The notes under the pieces were generated by a model. The model had not been told where the DNA came from. It ran no database searches and saw only the letters and a list, made by a program, of their open reading frames with translations. From Pseudomonadota bacterium (GTDB lineage: Bacteria > Pseudomonadota > Alphaproteobacteria > Ferrovibrionales > Ferrovibrionaceae), in contig JAEYSS010000043.1 in assembly GCA_023434425.1 (NCBI GenBank), positions 1-11,793 of the forward strand: a stretch of 11,793 nt of DNA, written 5' to 3'. Shown one piece after another: positions 1-6,484 of the stretch. Positions within the stretch are counted from its first letter, which is position 1, and every line of letters begins with the position of its first letter. The position numbers and the translations under genes are program-made.

Positions 1-554
1 TCGATGGTGATGCGGAAGGCGCCCTTGCCGGCACTGCGCGCCGCCAGGATATAGTCGCGCGCCCAGATCGCATTGGCGGACCCGCGCACCACGCGGGCGA
101 AGACCGGGATGTTGAAGATGGCGATGGCGACGATGGAATTCATCGTGCTGGGGCCGAAGATGGCGGCCAGCATGATGGCCGAGAGAATGGCGGGGAAGGC
201 AAAGGTGAAGTCGGCGAAGCGCATCACCAGTTCCTCGATCCAGCCGCGCCGCGCCGCCGCCAGCAGGCCAAGCGCCGCGCCGAGCACAAGACCGCCCCCC
301 ACCGCCAGCAGACCGACGGTGAGCGAATTCTGCGCGCCGGCCAGGATCAGCGACAGCACGTCGCGGCCAAAGGGATCGGTGCCGAGCCAGTAATCCGCCG
401 ACGGCATCTGCATGCGGCGGCGGATGTTGATGGCGGTCGGCGAATACGGCGTCCAGACCAGCGACAGCAGCGCCATGCCGACGACAAGGCCGGTCAGCGC
501 CGCGCCGACGGCAAAGCTGCGATGACGGAAGGCGCGTCTGAAGAAACTAGACAT
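1..554 (-). CDS. ABC transporter permease, DppC/OppC-like (3' end cut by window edge)
   Basis: This is one of the two inner-membrane permease subunits of a peptide/opine/nickel-class ABC importer. Translating the minus strand from the ATG at 554-552 gives 184 residues open to the left edge. An N-terminal membrane helix lies at about residues 14-36. The family's GTDPFGRDVLS motif is at 58-68. Further membrane segments lie at about 78-100, 118-133 and 138-155. The start of the EAA loop that contacts the ATPase, RDYILAARSAGKGAFRI, is at 166-182. The usual family length is about 280-300 residues, so roughly 100 are missing. The start overlaps the end of the DppB-like gene by 8 bases and has an AAGG ribosome site at about 564-561. 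Both point to co-translation with that gene. Family assignment is firm. The substrate (peptides, nickel, glutathione or other) cannot be read from permeases alone. Confidence 0.93.
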   Translation of the reverse strand, partial: MSSFFRRAFRHRSFAVGAALTGLVVGMALLSLVWTPYSPTAINIRRRMQMPSADYWLGTDPFGRDVLSLILAGAQNSLTVGLLAVGGGLVLGAALGLLAAARRGWIEELVMRFADFTFAFPAILSAIMLAAIFGPSTMNSIVAIAIFNIPVFARVVRGSANAIWARDYILAARSAGKGAFRITI

Positions 555-1497
555 CGTGGGCCTTCAGTCGCGGATCGATCACCGCATAGAGCACATCGAC
601 GATGAAGTTCACTGCAACGACGGTGAAAGCGAGCAGGATCACGGCGGCTTTCACCACCTCGATATCGCGGTTGCTGATCGCCTGGAAGATCAGGCGGCCG
701 AGGCCGGGCAGGGAGAAAACCTGTTCGACAACGATAGTCCCGGTCAGCAGGTTGCCGAACTGCAGCCCGATCACGGTGATCACCGGGATCAGGGCGTTGC
801 GCAGCACATGGCCCCACAGCACCGACTGACGGCTCAGGCCCTTGGCGCGCGCGGTGCGGACGAAATCCTCGCGCAGCACCTCCAGCACGGAGGACCGCGT
901 GATGCGGGCCAGGATCGCCGCCTGCACCACGGCCAGCGATATGCTGGGCAGGATCAGGCTTTTCATCGCCGGGCCGATGCCGTTGCCCCAGCCCGGGAAG
1001 CCGCCGGCGGAGAACCAGCCGAGATTGACGGCGAAGAACAGGATCAGCAGCAGGCCGAACCAGAAATTCGGGATTGAAATGCCCAGCTGGCTGACGCCCA
1101 TGATGGCAAGGTCGCCGGGCTTGTTATGCTGGGCCGCGGCATAGACGCCCAGGCCCAGCGCCAGGACCACGGTCAGCAGCATGGCGCCGGCGGCAAGCGG
1201 ATAGGTCAGCAGCAGCCGTTCGGCGATCAGCGGCCAGACCGGCGTCTTATACGCATAGGAGATGCCGAAATCGCCGGTGAGAAGATTGCCGATCCACAGC
1301 AGGTAACGGTCGAGGATCGGCTGATCCAGCCCGTATTCGTGACGGAAGACCGCCAGCTGTTCGTCGGTGGCATCGATGCCCAGCACCAGCAGCGCCGGGT
1401 CGCCGGGGAGAATCTCCAGCACGAGGAACACGATCACCGACGTCGCCAGCAGGGTGGCGAGCAGGGTGGCCAGGCGTTTGAGCAGGAAGGCGGCCAT
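547..1497 (-). CDS. ABC transporter permease, DppB/OppB-like
   Basis: This is the first permease of a peptide/nickel-class ABC importer, 316 residues, the normal length for the family. The N-terminus (AFLLKRLATLLATLLATS) is the typical basic patch plus first membrane helix at about 7-30. It is followed by the periplasmic ILPGDPA motif at 29-35 and by GDFGISY at 75-81. Membrane helices lie at about 100-122, 135-160, 183-200, 235-255 and 285-307. The EAA loop REDFVRTARAKGLS at 209-222 contacts the ATPase, and the family C-terminus VIDPRLK is at 307-312. The start ATG shares one base with the stop of the DUF1289 gene (TGATG) and has only a weak ribosome site, which suggests translational coupling. 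No substrate-binding protein gene lies immediately upstream, which is unusual. It may lie beyond the left edge or elsewhere. Confidence 0.95.
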   Translation of the reverse strand: MAAFLLKRLATLLATLLATSVIVFLVLEILPGDPALLVLGIDATDEQLAVFRHEYGLDQPILDRYLLWIGNLLTGDFGISYAYKTPVWPLIAERLLLTYPLAAGAMLLTVVLALGLGVYAAAQHNKPGDLAIMGVSQLGISIPNFWFGLLLILFFAVNLGWFSAGGFPGWGNGIGPAMKSLILPSISLAVVQAAILARITRSSVLEVLREDFVRTARAKGLSRQSVLWGHVLRNALIPVITVIGLQFGNLLTGTIVVEQVFSLPGLGRLIFQAISNRDIEVVKAAVILLAFTVVAVNFIVDVLYAVIDPRLKAHDV

Positions 1498-1721
1498 CAG
1501 CGGCGCCCGACCTGGCTGGCCTGACGTCGCGCCGGCAACTTTGCCAGCAGGTCATGCCGGGCCCGCGCCGTCATGCTCGGCCAGGCGCCGATTTCCTCGC
1601 CCGTGCGCCAGCAGCCGAGACACCAGCCGGTCCGGCGGTCAATCGTGCAGACCTTGTTGCAGGGCGAGGGCGGTGGCTCGTCGCCGGGCATAGAGGCGGG
1701 GGATGCGGCGGTGTCAATCAT
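1497..1721 (-). CDS. DUF1289 family small cysteine protein
   Basis: A 74-residue protein of the DUF1289 family, small proteins often annotated as Fe-S or metal-binding but with no proven activity. The conserved block is clear: a PSPCNKVC pair of cysteines (C21, C25), then WCLGCWRT (C34, C37), then EIGAWPSM at 43-50 and a basic tail. Four cysteines spaced C-x3-C-x8-C-x2-C are compatible with binding zinc or an iron-sulfur cluster. The reading frame stays open to 2087, but the part before residue 1 overlaps the divergent ABC ATPase gene and is not DUF1289-like. I therefore place the start at ATG 1721, although no good Shine-Dalgarno precedes it. The stop overlaps the start of the DppB-like gene by one base, so the two are probably co-transcribed. 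No functional link to peptide import is known to me. Confidence 0.85.
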   Translation of the reverse strand: MIDTAASPASMPGDEPPPSPCNKVCTIDRRTGWCLGCWRTGEEIGAWPSMTARARHDLLAKLPARRQASQVGRR

Positions 1722-1777
1722 GGCGGAAAATGTGGCATTCCCCGCGCGGCGAAGCACCGCAAATCTTGGCCGGGGAC

Positions 1778-1807
1778 TTGAACCATGGTGGGGGACACTC
1801 TTATCTA
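1778..1807 (+). promoter_or_regulatory. Candidate promoter for the ABC/htpG operon, heat-shock-like
   Basis: In the divergent gap, TTGAAC at 1778-1783 and TATCTA at 1802-1807 are 18 bases apart and could form a weak sigma-70 promoter. The same bases read better as an alphaproteobacterial sigma-32 site: CTTG at 1777-1780 and CTTATCT at 1800-1806. The second element is an exact match to the CYTATNT element I recall for RpoH promoters in this class. The 19-base gap after CTTG is a base or so longer than usual. Transcription would begin near 1814 and leave a leader of about 47 bases before the ATG at 1861. The operon ends in htpG, a classic heat-shock gene, which makes the reading plausible. It is read by eye only. 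Confidence 0.38.
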
Positions 1808-1819
1808 GCGGGCGCTGAA

Positions 1820-1833
1820 GCGGCAGGGGCCGC
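1820..1833 (+). other. Small hairpin in the leader of the ABC operon
   Basis: A perfect 5-base-pair inverted repeat, GCGGC-AGGG-GCCGC, lies in the predicted 5' leader, 27 bases before the ATG at 1861. It lacks a following T run, so it is not an intrinsic terminator. A short GC stem can arise by chance in DNA this GC-rich, and a regulatory role is unproven. Confidence 0.25.
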
Positions 1834-1860
1834 CATGTGGGGCAGGGATCAACTAAAACG

Positions 1861-2601
1861 ATGATCGACATAAAGAATCTGGTCAAGCAGTTCGGGCCGT
1901 TCACCGCCGTCGACAATATCAGTTTCAGCGTCGCCAAAGGCGAGGTGCTGGGCTTCCTCGGTCCGAACGGCGCCGGCAAATCCACCACCATGAAGATGCT
2001 CTGCGGCTTCCTCAACCCCACCTCCGGCAGCATTTCGGTCTGCGGCCATGACGTCGAGGCCGAGCCGCTGGCGGCCCGTCGCGCCATCGGCTACCTGCCG
2101 GAAGGCGCGCCGACCTATGCCGATATGACGGCGCGCGGTTTTCTCGATTTCATTGCCGATGTGCGTGCGCTGTCTGGCAGGGACCGCCAGTGGCGGCTCG
2201 ACAAGGTGATCGACCAGGTCAACATCAAGGATGTACTGGACCAGCCGATCGACACGCTGTCCAAGGGCTACAAGCGCCGCGTCGGCCTGGCCCAGGCGAT
2301 CCTGCACGATCCGCCGGTGCTGGTGCTGGACGAACCGACCGACGGCCTCGATCCCAACCAGAAGCATGAAGTGCGCGGCCTGATCCAGGCCATGGCGCGC
2401 GACAAGGCGATCATCATCTCGACGCATATCCTTGAGGAAGTGGAGGCGGTGTGCAGCCGCGCCATCATCATCGCCCGCGGCCGCATCCTCGCCGAGGGCA
2501 GGCCCGAAGGGTCTGCAGGCTGGCGCATCGGCGAAATGCTCGCCGGCCCGGGCAAGCTGGATGCCGCCTTCCGCGAAATCACCCAGGCGCGCGCCGCCTG
2601 A
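1861..2601 (+). CDS. ABC transporter ATP-binding protein, GldA-like
   Basis: This is the cytoplasmic ATPase of an ABC-2-type transporter, 246 residues. Walker A GPNGAGKST is at 34-42. The Q-loop region reads GYLPEGAPTY (77-86), with Glu after LP as is common in the GldA/NosF group. The signature LSKGYKRRVG is at 133-142, where LSKGY replaces the usual LSGGQ. Walker B VLVLDEPTDGLD is at 153-164 and the switch histidine STH at 187-189. All catalytic parts are present, so it should hydrolyse ATP. I chose ATG 1861, which puts the protein at MIDIKNLVKQFG with AGGGA at 1844-1848 upstream. An in-frame GTG at 1837 would add 8 residues not expected in the family. It pairs with the permease that starts 16 bases after its stop. 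The named founder, GldA, serves gliding in Flavobacterium, but this subgroup is widespread in non-gliders, so the name implies homology, not motility. Confidence 0.93.
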   Translation: MIDIKNLVKQFGPFTAVDNISFSVAKGEVLGFLGPNGAGKSTTMKMLCGFLNPTSGSISVCGHDVEAEPLAARRAIGYLPEGAPTYADMTARGFLDFIADVRALSGRDRQWRLDKVIDQVNIKDVLDQPIDTLSKGYKRRVGLAQAILHDPPVLVLDEPTDGLDPNQKHEVRGLIQAMARDKAIIISTHILEEVEAVCSRAIIIARGRILAEGRPEGSAGWRIGEMLAGPGKLDAAFREITQARAA

Positions 2602-2617
2602 GCAGGACCAGAGAACC

Positions 2618-3352
2618 ATGAAACCGATGCTTGCCGTTCTGCGCCGCGAAATCAGCGGCTATTTCTCCACCCCCGTCGCCTATGTCTTCATCGTGGTGTT
2701 CCTGTTCACCGCGGGAATCTTTACCTTTTATCTTGGCCAGTTCTTCGAGCGCGGCCAGGCCGACCTGAAGGCCTTCTTCCTGTTCCACCCCTGGCTTTAT
2801 CTCTTCTTCCTGCCGGCCATCGCCATGCGGCTATGGGCGGAGGAGCGCAAGGCCGGCACGATCGAGCTGCTGCTGACGCTGCCGATTCCGCTCTGGGCCG
2901 CGGTGCTGGGCAAGTTCCTGGCCGCCTGGGCTTTCGCCGGCATCGCGCTGGCGCTGACCTTCCCGCTCTGGCTCACCGTCAACTGGCTGGGCAATCCCGA
3001 TAACGGCGTGATTTTCGCCGGCTATATCGGCAGTCTGCTGATGGCCGGTGCCTATCTGGCGATCGGCAGCTGCATGTCGGCCGTCACCAAGAACCAGGTG
3101 ATCGCCTTCGTGCTCAGCGTGCTGGTCTGCTTCATCTTCACCGTGTCGGGCGCACCGATGGTGCTCAGTTTCTTCCAGGGCTGGGCGCCGGCGCTGATCG
3201 TCGACACCATCGCCTCGTTCAGCTTCCTGGCGCATTTCAACGCCATTACCGAAGGCGTGATCGATCTGCGCGACTTGGTGTTCTTCCTGTCGCTGATTGC
3301 GGTCTGGCTCTATGCCAACGCTGTCGTGGTCGATTTCAAGAAGGCGGGTTAA
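2618..3352 (+). CDS. ABC-2 type transporter permease, GldF-like
   Basis: The integral-membrane subunit partnering the preceding ATPase, 244 residues, the usual length for GldF-type permeases. It starts MKPMLAVLRREISGYFSTPVA, the family's N-terminal amphipathic/cytoplasmic opening. About six hydrophobic segments follow, at about 20-42, 52-68, 95-120, 130-153, 161-186 and 218-238. The loop MRLWAEERKAGTIELLLTLP at about 69-88 is the conserved ABC-2 coupling region, where ERK-GTIELL is typical. A longer open frame begins at 2432, but that part overlaps the ATPase gene out of frame. The ATG at 2618 is preceded by a purine-rich AGAGA stretch. The stop lies 4 bases before the GldG-like gene. The transported molecule is unknown. 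ABC-2 systems export lipids, polysaccharides or peptides, or act on envelope assembly. Confidence 0.93.
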   Translation: MKPMLAVLRREISGYFSTPVAYVFIVVFLFTAGIFTFYLGQFFERGQADLKAFFLFHPWLYLFFLPAIAMRLWAEERKAGTIELLLTLPIPLWAAVLGKFLAAWAFAGIALALTFPLWLTVNWLGNPDNGVIFAGYIGSLLMAGAYLAIGSCMSAVTKNQVIAFVLSVLVCFIFTVSGAPMVLSFFQGWAPALIVDTIASFSFLAHFNAITEGVIDLRDLVFFLSLIAVWLYANAVVVDFKKAG

Positions 3353-3356
3353 GTCC

Positions 3357-5291
3357 ATGAAAACCGGCAGCAAAGCCCTTCTCACCGGCACCGGCCTGAT
3401 CGCCGCCTTCGCCCTGTTCTTCGGCTTCAACATCCTGGTCAACAACGGCCTGCGCGATGCGCGCATCGACCTGACCGAAGCGCGGCTCTATACGCTCTCG
3501 GACGGCACGCGCAACGTGCTGAAAGCCATCCCCGAGCCGATCACGCTGCGCTTTTTCTTCTCCGACAAGCTGGCCGGCAATGCGCCGCAGCTGAAACAGT
3601 ACGGCAACCGCGTTCGCGAACTGCTCGAACGCTATGCCGCGCTGGCCAATGGCAAGATCCGCCTCGAAGTGATCGATCCCGAGCCGTTCACCGAGGCGGA
3701 AGACCGCGCGGTGCAGGCCGGCCTGCAGGGCGCGCAGCTGCCCGGCGGCTCGCTGTATTTCGGTCTGGTCGGCACCAATGCGCTCGACCAGCAGCAGACC
3801 ATCCCGTTCTTCCAGTCGGACAAGGAACAGTTCCTCGAATACGACCTGACCAAACTGGTTTACGCGCTCAGCAACCCGACCAAGCCGACCGTGGGCATCC
3901 TTGGCGCCCTGCCGCTGGAATATGGCCCCGGCGGCATGATGGCGGCGATGCGCAACCAGGCGCAACCCTATCTGATCCTCGAACAGATCAGGCAGTTCTT
4001 CCAGGTGAAGATGCTGGATCCCGCCAAGCCGGAAGAGATCGACGACAAGATCTCGACGCTGATTCTCGCGCATCCGAAGGATCTCAGCCCGCAGGCGCAG
4101 TACGCCATCGACCAGTATGTGCTGAAGGGCGGCCGGCTGATCGTCTTCGCCGATCCCTATTCGGAAACCATGGCGGCGATGCCCAATCCGATGACCGGCC
4201 GGCCGATGCCGGGCGGCGACCAGTCGTCGCTGCTGCCCGAGCTGTTCAGGGCCTGGGGTATCGAGGTCGAGGCCGGCAAGTTCGTCGCCGATCTGGCGCT
4301 GGCCCAGCGTGTGCAGACCGGCCGCAGCGGCCCGGCCGCCGTGGTGGATTATGTGCCCTGGCTGGCGATTCCCGGCGAGCGGCTCAATCGCGACGACGTG
4401 GTGACGTCCGAACTCACCCAGATCAACGCGGCCTCGATGGGCTCGATCCGCAAGCTGGAGGGCGCCACCACCACGCTGACGCCGCTGATCACTTCGTCGA
4501 ACCAGGCGATGCTGATGGACGTGACGGATCTGGACGGCGATCCGAATCCGCAGGCGCTGGCCGAGAAGTTCAAGCCGACCGGCGAAACCTATGTGCTGGC
4601 GGCCCGCATCAGCGGCACGGTCAAGTCGGCCTTCCCGAATGGCGCGCCGCCGGCGGAGAAGAAAGAGGGCGAAGCTGCCAAGCCCGCCGAGAAATCGTCC
4701 GCGCCGCATGTGACCGACAGTGCCAAGCCGATCAACGTGTTGCTGGTGGCCGATGCCGATCTGCTGGACGACCGCTTCTGGGTGCGCAGCCAGCAGATGA
4801 TGGGCCAGACCATGTATGTGCCGATCGCCGCCAATGCCGACCTGCTGGTCAATGCGATCGACAACATGTCGGGCTCGGGCGACCTGATCGGCCTGCGCAG
4901 CCGTGGCCGTTCGCAGCGTCCGTTCGAGGTGATCGACAATATGCGCCGGCAGGCCGAACAGCAGTTCCTGGCGCGGCAGAAGCAGCTGGAGCAGAAGCTG
5001 GAAACCACGCAGAAGCAGCTCGCCGATCTGCAGGGCAAGGCGCAGGACCAGTCGAATGCGCTGCTCAGTGCGGAACAGGAAGCGGCGATGACCACCTTCC
5101 GCGACGACCTGCTGTCGACGCGGCGCGAGCTGCGTGGCGTTCAGCGCGAACTCAACCGCGACATCGAAAGCCTGCAGGTGCTGGTCAAGTTCATCAATAT
5201 CGGCCTGATGCCGCTGCTCGCCGCACTGGTGGCGGTCGGTCTGGCGATTGTCTGGCGTCAGCGGCGGATTCGCCGCGCGCTGGAAGGCTGA
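3357..5291 (+). CDS. GldG-like ABC transporter auxiliary protein (ABC_transp_aux family)
   Basis: A 644-residue membrane-anchored partner of the GldA/GldF-type transporter. One N-terminal helix at about 8-30 is followed by the family opening RIDLTEARLYTLSDGTRNVL at 36-55. A large domain expected in the periplasm carries the core ABC_transp_aux/GldG sequence to about residue 400. Landmarks are LIFAHP-like ILAHPKDLSPQAQYAIDQYV and GGRLIVFADPY. A Lys/Glu/Ala/Pro linker at about 431-451 separates it from a second block, NVLLVADADLLDDRFW. A long Gln/Glu/Lys-rich coiled coil at about 529-605 follows, then a C-terminal membrane helix at about 610-633 and a basic tail. ATG 3357 was chosen over an upstream frame from 3297 that overlaps gldF. 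AAGG at 3341-3344 can serve as ribosome site. In Flavobacterium GldG is needed for gliding. In proteobacteria its job is unsettled. Confidence 0.9.
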   Translation: MKTGSKALLTGTGLIAAFALFFGFNILVNNGLRDARIDLTEARLYTLSDGTRNVLKAIPEPITLRFFFSDKLAGNAPQLKQYGNRVRELLERYAALANGKIRLEVIDPEPFTEAEDRAVQAGLQGAQLPGGSLYFGLVGTNALDQQQTIPFFQSDKEQFLEYDLTKLVYALSNPTKPTVGILGALPLEYGPGGMMAAMRNQAQPYLILEQIRQFFQVKMLDPAKPEEIDDKISTLILAHPKDLSPQAQYAIDQYVLKGGRLIVFADPYSETMAAMPNPMTGRPMPGGDQSSLLPELFRAWGIEVEAGKFVADLALAQRVQTGRSGPAAVVDYVPWLAIPGERLNRDDVVTSELTQINAASMGSIRKLEGATTTLTPLITSSNQAMLMDVTDLDGDPNPQALAEKFKPTGETYVLAARISGTVKSAFPNGAPPAEKKEGEAAKPAEKSSAPHVTDSAKPINVLLVADADLLDDRFWVRSQQMMGQTMYVPIAANADLLVNAIDNMSGSGDLIGLRSRGRSQRPFEVIDNMRRQAEQQFLARQKQLEQKLETTQKQLADLQGKAQDQSNALLSAEQEAAMTTFRDDLLSTRRELRGVQRELNRDIESLQVLVKFINIGLMPLLAALVAVGLAIVWRQRRIRRALEG

Positions 5292-5313
5292 GGCGTATTC
5301 CGGAGTCATCGTC

Positions 5314-6462
5314 ATGAAGATGCGAAACAAGAGCTGGGCAATTCTGGTCGCCGCCGCCGTGGTGCTGGGCGGCGCCGGCTGGTGGGTGGCGGCCTCGCGC
5401 GACAGGGCGGCGCAGGCCGATTTCACGCCAAAGCCGATGTTCCCCGGCCTGACCTCGAAAGTGAACGACGTCGCCTCGCTGGAAATCGCCACGGTGAAAT
5501 CGCTGTTCCGCATCGAGCGCGGCGCCACGGCGGACCAGTGGACCATGCCGAGCCGGCATGACTATCCGGTGCGCGCCGATCTGGTGCGCAAGAATGTTCT
5601 GGGCGTCGCCGGACTGGAAACCATCGAGCCGCGCAGCGACAAGCCGGAGAATTACAATCTGCTGCAGGTGTCGGAGCCCGATCAGTACAAGCCGGTGGAC
5701 GATGCCGCGAAGGCCGATCCCGGTCCGATCCTGATCCGCCTGGTCGACAAGGACGCCAAGTCGATGGGCGCCGTGATCGTCGGCAAGACGCGCAGCTATC
5801 CGACCGGCGGCAAGCCGGGCCAGCTGCAGGTCCGCAAGCCTGACGAAGCGCGCGCCTGGCTGGCGCAGGGCACGCTGGAGCTGCCGGCCGATCCGGTGCA
5901 GTGGCTGGTCAAGGATCTGATCAAGATCGACAAGAACCGCGTGTCCCATGCCACCGTGACGCATCCGGATGGCGAAGTGCTGAAGGTCACGCGCGGCCCG
6001 GACAAGCCTGATAATACGCCGGTCGATTTCGTGCTGCCGGACATGCCCAAGGGCATGAAGGCGACTTCACCTTTCGACGTGAATGCGGTGGCTGGCGGCC
6101 TGGCCTATCTCGGCTTCGAGGATGTCGGCAAGGCGAGCGAGCATGATTTCTCGAAAGCGACGGTGACCGAGATCGTCACGCTGGATGGCGTGAAAGCCGT
6201 GGTGCGCGCGATTCCGGCGGTCGATCAGGAGAAAAAATTCTGGATCGCGATCTCGGCCAGCTTCGATCCGGCACTGGCCAGGCCCAATGAGGCCAACAAG
6301 GATCTGCTGAAGCCGGAAGAGGCGGAAAAGCAGGTGAAGGATGCGATGGCGCGCATGGATGGCTGGGCCTATCTGGTCAACGACTATGCCGCCCGCGACC
6401 TGACCCGCCGGCTGAAAGACCTGATCGAGCCGGACAAGAAAGACGACGAAAAGAAAGGCTAG
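5314..6462 (+). CDS. DUF4340 domain-containing membrane-anchored protein
   Basis: A 382-residue protein of the DUF4340 family, which typically sits next to gldF/gldG-like genes. An N-terminal anchor (AILVAAAVVLGGAGWWVAA, about 9-27) precedes a region expected to be exported. The DUF4340-type pattern follows: a VASLEIATVKSLFRIERG segment at about 50-67, TMPSRHDYPVRADLVRKNVLGVAGLETIEPR, and then a second similar module ending in Lys/Asp/Glu-rich sequence. In the middle, VQWLVKDLIKIDKNRVSHATV is a recognisable family stretch. No catalytic residues are known. Start ATG 5314 has a good CGGAG site at 5301-5305. A longer frame from 5248 overlaps gldG and was rejected. It lies 22 bases after gldG and 22 before htpG, so it is part of the same transcript. 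It most likely forms a complex with the GldG-like protein at the membrane. That role is inferred from neighbourhood. Confidence 0.85.
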   Translation: MKMRNKSWAILVAAAVVLGGAGWWVAASRDRAAQADFTPKPMFPGLTSKVNDVASLEIATVKSLFRIERGATADQWTMPSRHDYPVRADLVRKNVLGVAGLETIEPRSDKPENYNLLQVSEPDQYKPVDDAAKADPGPILIRLVDKDAKSMGAVIVGKTRSYPTGGKPGQLQVRKPDEARAWLAQGTLELPADPVQWLVKDLIKIDKNRVSHATVTHPDGEVLKVTRGPDKPDNTPVDFVLPDMPKGMKATSPFDVNAVAGGLAYLGFEDVGKASEHDFSKATVTEIVTLDGVKAVVRAIPAVDQEKKFWIAISASFDPALARPNEANKDLLKPEEAEKQVKDAMARMDGWAYLVNDYAARDLTRRLKDLIEPDKKDDEKKG

Positions 6463-6484
6463 TCGATTTACCGGAGGCGCCGTC

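Noticed and set aside
73..393. A 106-codon plus-strand frame at the left end
   Set aside because: The opposite strand encodes the DppC-like permease with its GTDPFGRD motif and EAA loop, so this frame is a shadow.
1768..1785. A tRNA T-loop-like string on the minus strand (GGTTCAAGTCC)
   Set aside because: The flanking bases do not pair as a T stem, and no acceptor, D or anticodon arm can be built in the 139-base gap. It is a chance match.
1722..2087. An N-terminal extension of the DUF1289 frame up to 2087
   Set aside because: It would overlap the divergent ABC ATPase gene and its leader, and the extra residues have no family resemblance. ATG 1721 gives the expected short protein.
3336..5546. 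A 736-codon open frame on the minus strand
   Set aside because: It lies fully antisense to the GldG-like gene and part of the DUF4340 gene. It is rich in His, Arg, Gln and Gly, matches no family I recognise, and is the expected shadow of GC-rich codon use.
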